A stretch of 64,000 nucleotides of DNA from Benincasa hispida (GCF_009727055.1 NC_052359.1:10707895-10771894); one strand, 5' to 3'; numbered from the stretch's first letter, positions 45,949 to 57,354 are shown. Program-made: numbers and translations. The notes: a model not told the origin generated them from the letters alone.

Positions 45949-47353
45949 CTTTCAAATAATAATGAGAGAATTTATTGAAGAAAATGAAAGGTTTATAAGT
46001 TATTTGAAGAAAATGAAAAGTTTATATGATTAAAAAATGCATATAATTAAATAAAACTAATTTTCATTTAATTAAAAACCTATTTTATGTAATTAAAAAA
46101 CATACATGTAGTTAAATAAAACTAATTTTTATTTAATTTATATATATACTTTAATTTAATATTATAAAAATAAATTCTTTCAATTATTTAATATGAATGA
46201 AATTCATATTAATTTTGATATTTTCTCTCAAATTATATCTCATATAATTTTATATAATTAATTCCCTTATCAATTTGAACAATTCAAATTAATTCGAATT
46301 AATTCGATTCTCATTTTTATTCTAATTGAGCTAACGAGGGGACCATATGGACCTATAGTTTGAAGCTTCAATGGTACTCAATTAATCAATCAAACTCTTT
46401 TATTAAATTAGTCAACTTTCATTTACTTTCAGTCACTCCGCTAAAGACTGACAGCTACACTCTTCGCACTTCAGATATATTTTCTGTGTCCATTGGATAT
46501 AACCAATCAATGGTGCGTTAACCCTTCACAAATTGCTAGAAAGTACAGTTGGGCCAAAATTGTCGTTTTGCCCTTGTAGTTATATCTAACTTCTTAAGTA
46601 CCCATGATCCCTCTAATGAATACTTATTCCAACTATGACCAAACCTCTTTTGGGCCAAGAGAATGTGTGGCACTACATTGTTCAAGCCCCGGAATCAGCT
46701 CTTAAGGGAGCAATTTATCTACAGTTTCTAACTATAGAAAATGAGTGAATCCCTTCCTGTGTAGTTGTCTTCCCAGCTCCCTAATCAGACGAATCCCTAA
46801 AATAGTAGGCATATCGAGTCGGCGAAACTGGCCTTTCTCACCCATACAAATCAAATGACCGTCTTCATAAGCAAAAGTTCACAACTAACTCTAGATTCAA
46901 GTCAAGTCACCTATGGTCATCCTGATGAAATGCAAATCTCATCTATCAACGGTGTTATATAGAGAAACTATACATTTCGTGATCCGATCTTTACAAACTC
47001 TTTGCATAGAATACCCCTACTCACATGTCTACACATGAATGATCAGGATCTTTATAACAATTGTAACAACTACAAAGAAGGTTGTATTCATAGTGTTATC
47101 AGGATAAGATACCTAGCCTTATCCATCTACTACAAACTTTTTAGGTTATTACTTAAACATGGTTCACCTGTAAGTCTCTACATATATGTTTAAGTTTTAG
47201 AAAATAACCTTGGATCTTAGTTTATTGGGTTTCGTGGATAAGTGCAACACAATGATAAATAAAGTACCTATTTATTTTATTAGATAAATAAATTGTTTGT
47301 ACAATACAATTACAACTACAAGACCCACGAGAGTTAGGGCATCAACCCCAACA
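45949..47353 (-). repeat. LTR of the copia A/C family, reversed, tail truncated
   Basis: The minus strand starts TGTTGGGGTTGATGCCC at 47353. About 1.4 kb matches the A LTR; the last ~450 bp are missing at the junction. No polypurine tract precedes it. Instead it abuts the linker between integrase and reverse transcriptase (a KLRKSRCSR-like reading), so it is better seen as a solo LTR inserted into element C than as C's own 3' LTR. A 33-bp local duplication sits at about 45973-46030. Confidence 0.82.
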
Positions 47354-48380
47354 CCTACTACATCGAGACTTCCTTAACTTTTGAGGTGGATGTGTGTGAC
47401 TAGATGAACCTACATTAACAACTCTTTTGATGTACTAGCCTTTTCAATAACTCTTGTTGAAGTGTCAGTAGTTTCATTGGAAAGCTTATTCAACACAATC
47501 TTATTGTAGGGTTTATGCACCCTGACGTGGTCCTCTTCCAAAAAAGTAGCATTTGTCGACACAAACACTTTATTTTCTTTTGGATCATAGAAGTAATCAC
47601 CCCTCGTTCCCTTGGGATAGCCTACAAATAGGCACAATTTTAAACGAGGTTCCGATTTCTTAGGATTTTCCTCAAGCACATTTGCTAGGCAACCCCAAAT
47701 TCTGAAGTGGTGTAAACTACCTTTATGACCATTCCATAATTCCAAAGATGTTTCAAAAACATTTTTGGATGGAACACAGTTCGAAATATAAGTTGTAGCA
47801 TCACTACATAACACTAAAATGAATCAAATGAATGAGCATAACTCATTATAGACCAAACAATGTCGAATAAGGTTATATTTCTCCTTTTTGATACACTATT
47901 CTGTTAAGGTGTATTAGGTGTCGAGAGTTGGGATGTGATTCCATGTTTTATCATATACTCCTAGAATCTTAAATCCATATACACTCCACCTCGATCTGAT
48001 CGAAATGTTTTAATAGTTTTACCTAATAAATTCTCAACTTCAGCCTTATACTTTTTGAACTAAGAGCTTCAAACTTATGTTATATTAGGTAAACATAACC
48101 ATATCTAGAATAATCATCTATGAAATAGATGAAGTATTTAAATCCTCCTCTTGCCTTAACATTCGTAGGACCATAGAAGTCCAAATGTACAAGTTCCAAA
48201 AGTTGTTTAGTTCTATGATGCTTTATGGTAAAAGGTATTTTTGTCATTTTGCCTTCAAGGCATGACCCATATACTGGCAATGAGTTTTCTTCTAACTCAC
48301 TTAGAAATCTACTCTTAACCAATCTTTCAATCCTATTGAGATTTATGTGAACTAATCTTAATGTCAAAGGTGGATATTTT
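47354..48380 (-). pseudogene. copia C integrase
   Basis: On the minus strand, a GAG-pre-integrase segment (LVHINLNRIERLVKSRFLSE; the first Cys of the expected pair is Tyr in VYGSCLEGK) leads to the core. The first Asp is kept (LVHLDFYGP, about 48185). After a frameshift the second region reads FRSDRGGVYMDLRF with its Asp (about 47970-48010). The third acidic residue is replaced (NSVSKRRN, Lys for Glu). The C-terminal domain ISNCVPSKNVFETSLELWNG through RLKLCLFVGYPKGTRGDYFY is open at 47410-47814. Integrase would insert the cDNA; with the Glu lost it is inactive. Confidence 0.88.
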
Positions 48381-48840
48381 CTTTAATAGATTTTTTTTTT
48401 TTCTTTTATTTTGAGTTGTTGCAGTTTTAAACATTTCAGTATTTAGAAGCGCCTTAGTTGCTAACGGCCTTAGCACATAATATTACTTTCTAAGTTCACA
48501 ACACAAACTTGAACACCATTCTTGTAAATAAACAGTTTATCTACATTAAAATTAAGAGAATATTGTTGTTCAAGCAAACACTTTACAGAAATCAAATTCC
48601 TCTTCAAACTAGGAACTACATAAATATTGTTCAATAACAAATAAAATATTTTTTGTAAAAGTAATCTAATGCCTTCCACTACTACTGCTAAGATGACTTA
48701 CCCAATTTTAACCCGCATCGTCATCTCGCAAGTCCTGAGTTGCTGCCAGGAACTAATTCTCTGAAAAAAAGAACAAACATGATTAGTGGCCTCTGAATCA
48801 ATTATCCGAGTTGAATCATCATTCTTCATTAATCATGTTT
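48381..48840 (-). pseudogene. copia C protease remnant
   Basis: The active-site loop reads RIIDSEATNHVC (about 48783-48822), with Glu in place of the glycine of Asp-Ser-Gly. IYVVPSLKRNLISVKCLLEQ and KLFIYKNGVQVCVVNLE follow (48485-48625). A frameshift separates the two parts. Confidence 0.8.
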
Positions 48841-49729
48841 CCAAAACTAGTAAATCATATTTACCTTGTTTGGTCTTCATTTTTTCCATCAAATACTTGG
48901 GACAATTTCGTTTCTAGTGTCCCTCTTGGTTGTAGTGGAAACATTTTCCTTTGGCAACCTTGGCCTTCCTGCCCCTCTAGGTCCCAGCAAGGTTAACTTG
49001 ATTCCTTTAACCTCCTTTTTTCTTTTTTTCTTTTTTAATACCAAATGAAGAAGACACAGACTTTGTTCCTGATGTCGAACCTCTATAGAACTTCTTGGAA
49101 AAAATGACAATATTTTCCTCTTCTTCTATTTCTTAAGTTCCATCAAAGATTGGTAAGTTTCTAGCTCATTGAGAAGGGTAGTCAAGTTGTAGTCTAGCTT
49201 GTTCATAACAATATTACTACGGAACTGAAGGAAACTCTCAGGAAGAGTTTACAAAATAAAGCTAACTTAACTGACCTCATTAATGAGGGACTCATTCTTT
49301 TCAACCACATTAAAATGGATCATGACGCTGAGAATGTGTTCTTCAACAAATGTCCCCTCTTTCATATAGATATTACAGATGAACTTTAGAGCATCATGTT
49401 TGAGTTGTGAGGACGGTTGTCCAAACATCTCTCGCAGTGAATCCATAATCTTACGTGTAGTGACCATGGATTCATGCTTCTTTGCTAAAACTTCAGATAA
49501 GCTAGCAAGAATATACATCCAGGCCTTTCTCATTTGCCTTTACCTATCTCTCGTATGCATCCCAAACATTTCGAGTTGCATTTTGAGCTGGGGCTTGAGG
49601 ATACTCTTCAAGTAAGATAAACCTCAGGTCATCTGTGAATAGCACAGTATTGATTACGTTTTTCCAACTCGTGTCGTTATCACCAGTTAACTTATCAGCA
49701 CTTAAAAGGTTGATTGTAGCGCTAGTCAT
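48841..49729 (-). pseudogene. copia C gag
   Basis: ATG 49729 gives MTSATINLLSADKLTGDN, then KNVINTVLFTDDLRFILLEE to about 49544. A frameshift moves to WMYILASLSEVLAKKHESMV and MFGQPSSQLKHDALKFICNI (49520-49350). HFNVVEKNESLINEVS ends in a stop at about 49267, with YNLTTLLNELETYQSLME beyond (49145-49205). The Lys-rich tail and a frameshifted zinc knuckle are at 48889-49060. It is close to the gags of A and B. Confidence 0.87.
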
Positions 49730-52006
49730 ATTTAAAGTTTGTTGAAACCATACAAAGTATTTATATGAGTTACATGCATTACCCATTAAAAAATAATCAA
49801 ATTTTAGCAAAATTTTAATGTACCCTATGTGATATCTAATTTTACAATGATGCTTCAGTGAGTTAGGATGAATACCCCTGTAAGGTGAACAATCATCCCT
49901 TCACTGAATTGAGACATTCGAAAACTGATCATTATACTAGATAACTCTTATTCCTATAATGATTAGCCACCATTTTTCGGTCAAGAAATTATTAACTTGC
50001 TTAACAATTTCTCGTAAGTGTAACCCTTCATTTTAGACTCTAGAGTTCTGCTCCAATGAGCCAACCATAGGAAAAATTTGATTGTGCCAAAACTAAAGAA
50101 ATCCTATCCATTATTAGAGTTTAAGTAAAATTTCATGCAAATACCTTCTTTAGGGGAACACAAGCAAATGGTGACACAAGGTCGAACATGAAACTTTACT
50201 GCAAACTGATGAAAGAAGCTGTGGGATGTGGTGACACACGTTCATCTCTCACTATAAATATTTTCTCTATTCACCTTGATATTGACCTATGCAAACACCT
50301 TCGTTAGGAAGACACAAGTAAATTATACTACGAGGCCGAGCATAGATCTCACAGTGTGAACTATTAGGGAGAATGTGAAAGGAAGTTGATATATCATATA
50401 CATCATTTTCCTCCCACTAAGTGTTCTAAACCTAGGGTTTATTACTTAGATAAATCCAGTTAACAATTTATCTAAGTGTATTGTTAAATTGGCCCAATAT
50501 AACTCTTAGATTAGATAGTTTAACAATATATGATTTTTTTCATTAAACACTTTAATAAACTAAATCATTTATTACATGCTTATAAAATATTTGTCTAATT
50601 CACTTCCAAGTCGATTTTCAGGTAGGGGTGTTCTGTTTCCACCAGCTTAAATACCCCAACCTTAGACAGAACCTTCCTTAGACAAAGGTCCCTTATAGAC
50701 AATTATTTTATGAATTTAATTTTTTATTATTTTCAATTTAATTCGATTAGAAAAAATAAAAGATTAACCTATTTCTAATCATATTAAAATAATTCAGCAT
50801 AAGTCTAGGTGAATTAATTTTAAACCATTTAAAATTAGTTAAAACCTGTATTTGCCTGCAACTCTTGATTCTAGATTTTAATTCTAATCATTAAACTTAT
50901 AACACTTATAAATTAATAAAATAATTAAAACCTACAATCATACATCTAATGATATTCATTATATATAACAATTATATTTATTAAGTAATGTCTTGCTCAA
51001 TGCAATTTCATTTTCATTATACAATATAACACTTATATTATAAACTAATGAAAATAAAACATATCCATCATACAAACTATATAATATAACTTGTATAATA
51101 TAGTATGATGCATGAACATGTTGATTATGCATGCAACTATATAATATAACATTTATATTCAATATGATACATAAGCATGCTTAGGATATATCATGCAACT
51201 ATATAATATAACAATTATATTAAATATGATGCATGATAAAATGTTTATCCTATGCTTAGGTTTTATACTATATGACATACATTATGCAATATATAAAACT
51301 AATCATACATCGCATGTAAAATTAATAATAAAAATAGATAAAAAAAAAAAATTGACACTCCTAAGGATTAACTAAATTAATATAACATTTATATTAATTT
51401 AATTAATTAAAAACAAATAAATTACATAAAATATCAAAAACAGTTATAAAAAACTGCAGCTGCTCCTCGTCTGCCTCTAACCCACAACCTCCAAACACTG
51501 GGTGCCCATGCATGCCCGTCTCGAAGCATCGCAACGCTCGACTAGAGCATAACTACTCTGGTCTGGAATTGCTCTAGTGTAATTATGTTGGTTTGGAAAA
51601 AGTTCTATGCTGGTTTGGAAAAAGTTCCAACATAATTACGCTTGATTGGAGTATCGTGATGCTTGCCCTTCTATACTAAAGCATATAGGGGAGCATTGCA
51701 ACACTCTCCTGTTACACTCTAGCACATAATGCAATTTATGCTTCAAAACCAGCCCGTTTCTGCTCCAAATTGCTCTAAATTCAAGCCTTCTTCATGGCAA
51801 ACTCTTCACCACGAACGACACGGATTTAAAGATTCGATTGCAAGAATTTAAATGCCCAAAATGACTTTTACAACTTTAAACGATTTAAAGTAGTAAATCT
51901 AAGTGCCAAATTTTGAAAACATTCAATTCTTCAAACCACAATCACAATGTAATACAAAATCCATCATTTCTCTAATTTTTACCTAATGAAGATAGTTATG
52001 AAAAAT
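49730..52006 (-). other. Untranslated leader of copia C, 5' LTR missing
   Basis: Carries the conserved leader block (50621-50700) and two leader modules (about 50130-50245 and 50265-50375). The upstream part has TATAATATAAC-type direct repeats (51010-51225: CAACTATATAATATAACA three times) and, at 51515-51715, GCATCGCAACGCTC / GCATTGCAACACTC words. No primer site or LTR end is found before the palindrome begins at 52007. Confidence 0.7.
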
Positions 52007-52817
52007 TGTTGGGGTTGATGCCCTAAAACTTGTAGTTTTGTAGTTTGTAAATTATTTATACAACAAAATATTTATTTAATAAAATAAAGTGATGTTTTAT
52101 TTGACATTTAGTCTGCATTAACCCAAAACTAATATACTAAGACCTAAGATTATTTAATGTAACTTAAACATGTATTTAGTGACATACAAGTGGATCACGT
52201 TTAAGTAATAACCTAAATGGTCTGTAGTAGATAGATAAGGTTGGGTACCTTATCTTGATGACACTACGAAAACGACCTACTTTGTAATTGTTACAATTGT
52301 TGTGAAGTGTTAGAAATGATCTGATCCTGATCGTTCATGTGGAGACATGTGAGTGAGAGTATCTATACAGAGAGTTTGTATAAGACCGGACAACGAAATG
52401 ATTAGTCTCTTTTTATAACGATGTTATAAAGAGAGACTAATCATTTCGTGGTCCGGTCTTACACAAACTTTTTGTACAGGATACCCCACTCACATGTCTC
52501 CACATGAACGATCAGGATCAGATCATTTATAAAAATTTACAACAATTGTAATTGTTCGTAATGTCACCAAAATAAAGTATCCAGTTTTATCCATCTACTA
52601 CAAACTGTTCAAGTTATTACTTAAACATGATCTACTTGTATATCACCACGTACATGTTTAAGCTACATTTAATAATCTTGGATCTTAGTTTATTAGTTTT
52701 GGTTTAATGCAGACTAAATGTCAAATGAAATAACACTTTATTTTATTAATAAACAATTTGTTGTACAAATAATTTACAAATTACAAAACCACGAAATTTA
52801 GGGCATTAATCCTAACA
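52007..52817. repeat. 811-bp palindrome of two head-to-head LTR starts
   Basis: The left arm 52007-52419 is the first ~413 bp of a copia-type LTR on the plus strand (TGTTGGGGTTGATGCCC). The right arm 52423-52817 is the same segment on the minus strand. The turn is TTATAAC-GAT-GTTATAA at 52413-52429, with a 3-bp loop. The arms are alike along their length, with scattered substitutions and small indels. The outside flanks show no target duplication. To the right lies a minus-strand polypurine tract, so the right arm was a 3' LTR start. Confidence 0.9.
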
Positions 52818-52990
52818 ATCTCCTGCTTGTTCTAAAGCCAGCGGGGTGTACAAATACAAACTATAAATAAAGTATAGTACATAAACAATAAACTAAGGCA
52901 TACAATACGCACATAGTAACATTAACATCCTTCAAAAACTCAAAATAAATTAGGCAAACTTGGTGGAAGTTCACCTATCAGAAAACAAAC
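52818..52990 (-). mobile_element. 3' tail of another copia element (polypurine tract and 3' noncoding)
   Basis: The minus strand reads TACACCCCGCTGGCTTTAGA, then ACAAGCAGGAGATTGTTAGG into the LTR start. This parallels 13310-13355 of element A (TACATCCCACTAGCTTTAGA). GTGCGTATTGTATGCC also matches A at 13253-13268. No pol follows; gypsy sequence starts soon after. Confidence 0.78.
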
Positions 52991-52999
52991 TCTTTTGTT

Positions 53000-53940
53000 A
53001 ACCTCATAAATTTCCAAACTCACATTTTTTGCTTTTCTCTTATTTTTGTCTATGGACTGAGTATTATTCACATGCCTTTTTTCTTTCATATATTTTTTGT
53101 TGCTTCTATCTCGACCTCATGCCTTTTTCTTTCCAACTCATGCACATCAAATTTTACTTCTCTTGGAAGCAATGATACAAAAGTAGGATCAAATATTACT
53201 TTGCCTTTTAATGGACTAGTAACGTTAGCACGAAGTATTCTAGTTTCAAATTCACTACCATTTTTTTTCTCTACCCTACTACTACTATTACATGTTTTTC
53301 TAGGAATAAGTGTTTTAATAGCAGTAGTAAGATTATAGCCATATGATTCCTTGCTATTTAATGACCTAGGCAAAACTTCATTATCATGCATAGGTACAAC
53401 ACTAGAAAGGTTCTTTTCATTACTTTTTACCACTAATTTTTTGACATTTAGAACTGGACTTAGATTTAGTATACCTTGAAGATCTTCTTTGGAGTTGCTT
53501 TTCTATTTTGATGATAACATGCACCATCTCTTCCAAATCCTCACAATGTCGAATTTCTTCTTGATCAGCAAGCATATCAACAATCTTTTCATGAAGTCCT
53601 TTGTAGAATCGATCCGTAGTAGCTTCTTCATCCTCATATATGGTATCTCATCAAGTAATAGCAACATCACTTCATAGTACTTTTTCACACTTTTGGTTCC
53701 TTGTCTCAAAGTTTCCAATTTGTGGAAACCCTTAGGAATAAAATGCTTCCCATGATAAACTTGATTTCTTTCCATGAGGGTATTGCATGATTTCCACTTC
53801 TCCTTTTTGTCTACAAAAGATTCCGTCATGTTAGTGCTTTTTCTTCAAACATAGAAACGACAAATTTTACCTTTCCCTTTCCAGTATAATGGTGATGATC
53901 AAATATGGAATCAATTTCCTCCTCCCAAAGAAGAAAATCC
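53000..53940 (-). pseudogene. Ty3/gypsy gag remnant
   Basis: On the minus strand from about 53940: a segment with GKGKVKFVVSMFEEKALT and, after a frameshift, KKEKWKSCNTLMERNQVYHG and FIPKGFHKLETLRQGTKSVK (53829-53650). This is the arrangement of the Retrotrans_gag domain, in which LxQGTxSVxxYYxEM is the signature. A 115-residue open stretch at 53086-53433, rich in charged residues, corresponds to the gag C-terminal linker. No zinc knuckle or pol follows. Confidence 0.72.
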
Positions 53941-54515
53941 TCTAGATTTGAAATTCTTCCAAAGAATAATGGAGGTTTGTTTCGGTCAACATGATGGTCA
54001 TCTCTTGGTGCTCTTCTTTATGTGAGCATGCCTATAAAAATATGTTAGCATCAAGAAAAATTGGACCTCACCATCACTCCCTCACATATTCCACTCAAAG
54101 ATATAAGATCACTCGTGTTTATGCTCAAATTTGTAACGCTCCCTCACAAATATGTTAGACTCACTCAGGCAAATAGCTAAGAGTTTGCAATACCATGTAT
54201 TTAAGAAGCAAGCCTTGAACATAAAAGCGAGATTGGTGTCAAGTATTGACGCTCAAAAGCAAAGAAATAAGTAGAACCAATAAAAAAATAAGGAAACTAA
54301 TGATCAAGAACCTATGTTCAAGATCTAACAAACCAGAACAAGAAACAATGAAAAAATTAAATAAATATCTAGAATTAAGAATCTAATATTCAAAATTCAA
54401 AGAATTATGCAAGATGAACAAAGATGGAAAATAACTAGACAATAGTGAAAATAATAGGAAACAAAGAAACATGATTAAGAAAATTGAATTATAAATTCTA
54501 CCAAACCCCAAATGT
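53941..54515 (-). other. Probable gypsy leader, no gene
   Basis: Stop-rich sequence upstream of the gypsy gag. No LTR end or primer site was identified before the DNA transposon at 54516. Confidence 0.4.
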
Positions 54516-54596
54516 GATTTTTTTAAATAATATTTTTTTAATAAATAATGACAAAAATAGGGTTGGAGGGAAAGTATTCCAAACAATAGGTTTTTA

Positions 54597-54780
54597 AATC
54601 GTGTACGGGGTACACGATTAAGGTGTAATCCTGTACCCGATACACGATAAGCTCTAAATCGTGTACCGAGTACATGAGTACCTGGCCACCTGGCACGCCC
54701 AATCTGGCGTGGCAGTCATGCAGGTTTGACTGAGGGATATCGGGTACACGATTACCCTAAGTCATGTACCGGGTACACGA
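54597..54780. repeat. Left cluster of palindromic subterminal motifs
   Basis: Five copies near TCGTGTACCGGGTACACGA: 54598-54618, 54629-54647, 54659-54677, 54737-54752 (half lost) and 54762-54780. Such subterminal repeats are typical transposase-binding sites; that role is inferred. Confidence 0.8.
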
Positions 54781-55184
54781 CTTCCTCGCATTAATAACTC
54801 GTCCCATCCCTTCTTATTCCTCACCGAAACGCCCCTTCTTCTTCCTCACCAAAACTGGCAATTCTTCTTCCTCACCGAAACCGTTTGGATTGTTTTTGCA
54901 TGAATGATTTCTTCCTCTCACCGATTTTTGCTTTCGATTTCCTCTTCTATTTTGTTTTCTACTTTCCAAAATCTCGTTGATTTTCCTCACCGAGGCCTCC
55001 ATTTCACTGAAATCTTCCAAAATTTTTATTTTGCTCAATTTTCAGTCCTTCATTTGATCCTCACCGAATCTTCTATTGTAGCGGTCGTGTTGCTCGATTT
55101 TCATACCTTTTTGGCTGTCGATTTTTGCTCGTTTATGTGGTATATTTCTTTCTCTAGTTGTTTTTCAATATATTTTAAACTTAG

Positions 55185-55620
55185 AAATATATGTATGTTT
55201 TTGGAATTCTTTCTTTAGTTTATGTATGTTTTTGGGCTGATCTGTATTTATATGTATGTTTTTGCATGTTTTTGGGCCGAGTTTATGTATGTTTTTTATT
55301 TGTATGTATATGTATGTTTTTGGACTGATCAATGAAATTCTTATATTTTTTTATTTGTATGTTTTTGGGCTGATTTAGTTTATGTATGTTTTTGGGCTGA
55401 TCTAATTTATATATGCTTTTTATCTGTATATATATGTATGTTTTTGGACTGATCTAGTTTTATGTATGTTTTTGGACTGATCTTATATTTTTTTATTTGT
55501 TTGGGTTGATTTAAACTTAGAAATCTTATATGTATTTGTTGGGCTGATCTTATATGTATATGTTTGTTGATCTTAAATCTTAGATCTTATATTTGTTTAT
55601 TTGTTTGGGCTGATTTAAAT
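55185..55620 (+). repeat. TATGTATGTTTTTGGGCTGA tandem array
   Basis: At least seven imperfect units of TATGTATGTTTTTGG(G/A)CTGATCT with variable spacing, in the DNA transposon interior. Confidence 0.8.
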
Positions 55621-56134
55621 ATATAATTTATAAATCTTCCGTGCAGAATAATTTTATCGGCGATATTCAACAATATTCAGTGCAGAACAACTTACCAGAA
55701 TTGGGTTTAATATGTCAGCAAACATTTAGAAGGTATTATTCAACAAACAAGACGACTCAATGTTGTTGACACTAATCGAAGATGTATTCGTCGTAGACGA
55801 CAGCGATAACGGGGTGAACCTAATTTAGAGGGACATGAAGATAACCCCGATGAGGAGTAAGCGTCAGGGGGTCATTTTTAAATCCCACATTGTATCATTT
55901 TCAAATTGTAAATTAAAGAACTAATTGTAAAAATTCTTTAATATCATGGTATTTTTTTTTTTAATATGAGTGCAAGATGTTTTCATTGTAGATTAAATAT
56001 ATAATTAAGTTTAATAATGAAGGAATTAAGTTTAACAATTAAAAAAACAATTATAAGCAATAATGAAGGAATTAAGTTATATAATTAAGTTTAACCATTA
56101 ACTTTAAAAAAATAAGAAAAAAAATATAAGTGAA

Positions 56135-56262
56135 TCGTATATCGGGTACATGAGTTCGCTTGACCGATCAACCAGCCAGCTGATGTGGTCAGCTGGATTA
56201 AATGGTACTCGTGTACTGGGTACATGAGTATGCCACATGGAAATCTTGTACCCGGTACACGA
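56135..56262. repeat. Right cluster of palindromic subterminal motifs
   Basis: Three copies: 56135-56153, 56209-56227 and 56244-56262, the last being TCTTGTACCCGGTACACGA. Confidence 0.8.
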
Positions 56263-56378
56263 TTCCACTACCCTAGTTTTGTCAATACTTTCCTAAAACA
56301 CCTATTCTTAGAAATTGTTTCTCTCTAACCCTATTTTTGTCATTATTTATTAAAAAAACATTATTTCAAAAAAAAATC

Positions 56379-56797
56379 GCCAAGATAGGTGAAGAAGGCC
56401 CAAAATCCATGCCTTCTTCCAAGTAGTTTCGGAATTGCAAAATGGCAGTGGACTGAAAAACCAACAAGTTTAAACGATTGGACACAATCCGACAAAATTA
56501 GGATTTTGATGTGAGTGCATCACTGCTCATTCCAACAAAATCACTAAAAACCTCTGTAAGAGCTCATGAATTTGGTTCAAAACAGTTAAAATTATATAAA
56601 GTTGTTCAAAGACACACGTTTGCTCATTTTACTCATTTTAGGCCATTTTGGGATTAAAAAAATATCATATAAAGTTTTTCTTTTACTAAAGTAAATTAGT
56701 AAAATATATTGTGAAAACATACACTTTTTGACTTTTATTGTTAAGGACAAGACTTTTATGTAAAATACCTTTATTGTCAAGCAAAAAAAAAAAAAAA
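56379..56797. other. Intergenic, nothing recognised
   Basis: AT-rich, with a poly(A) run at 56782-56799 next to the last integrase codons. Confidence 0.5.
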
Positions 56798-56821
56798 AAC
56801 CATTGAATTATAAAATTCACC
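56798..56821 (-). pseudogene. Short continuation of Tork-like copia integrase
   Basis: The minus strand reads GEFYNSM, which follows directly on FRSDGGGE at 58796-58820 once the S5 LTR is removed. The match ends in a T run, so the integrase is truncated here. Confidence 0.6.
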
Positions 56822-57152
56822 CCTATAAGAATCGAATTTCTTGTTTGGAAGCGTGTGACCGTTGTTTGCCTTAATCATATTGAATGAATTTTCACACAAA
56901 ATAATAAAACAGAGGAATTAACATACTATTATGTAATTGAAAGGGAATTGGTCTTTCACAGTATAGCACAAACAAGAAATCTTGAGCAAGACACCACCAA
57001 GAGATCTTCTCTACTATTCTTTTTGGATAAGGGGGTTGGTGGGAACCTTTGCGGAAGGGAAAGAAAATCCAGAGAACACTTTCTCTGAGAATGAAGGTTG
57101 GAGAGATTGTGACAGCATGAGAAAGAGAGAAGGCAACCCAAAAAATTCACAT

Positions 57153-57354
57153 GAAGTCCAGCTCTTCAAAGTGCAAACCATTCTACAAATTAAAGGCAGA
57201 TGGGGAGAGGGTAACAGTAACTGCCCTCTCCCCATGTTTCCCCCTGTCTCTTATACACATCTAGAAGTCCAGCTCTTCAAAGTGCAAACCATTCTACAAA
57301 TTAAAGGCAGATGGGGAGAGGGTAACAGTAACTGCCCTCTCCCCATGTTTCCCC
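57153..57354. repeat. Exact 91-bp duplication around an adapter sequence (assembly artefact)
   Basis: 57153-57243 and 57264-57354 are identical over 91 bp, whereas every other repeat in this window is diverged. The 20 bases between them are the Tn5 mosaic end plus one A. The natural LTR sequence is recovered by dropping one copy and the adapter. Confidence 0.93.
57244..57262 (+). other. Tn5/Nextera mosaic-end sequence
   Basis: CTGTCTCTTATACACATCT, the full 19-bp hyperactive Tn5 mosaic end as read at the 3' end of Nextera library fragments. It has no plausible natural origin in a plant LTR. Confidence 0.95.

Larger units (their letters stand above)
54516..56378 (+). mobile_element. DNA transposon with ~58-bp TIRs, probably Mutator-like
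   Basis: The left end GATTTTTTTAAATAATATTT continues into AATAAATAATGACAAAAATA and GGGTT, and is mirrored by the right end at 56320-56378 with few mismatches. Inside the TIRs are eight copies of a palindromic motif close to TCGTGTACCGGGTACACGA. The interior has CTCACCGAAA repeats (54820-55070), a TATGTATGTTTTTGGGCTGA array and a short Arg-rich coding trace (CIRRRRQR, about 55780-55805). No transposase domain is seen, so it is non-autonomous. Long TIRs with Arg-rich debris suggest a MULE. The flanking 9-mers match only weakly (4 of 9). Confidence 0.75.

Noticed and set aside
54904..55218. 104-residue plus-strand hydrophobic frame
   Set aside because: Lies in the CTCACCGAAA and T-rich interior of a non-autonomous DNA transposon; composition-driven, with an equally long antisense frame.
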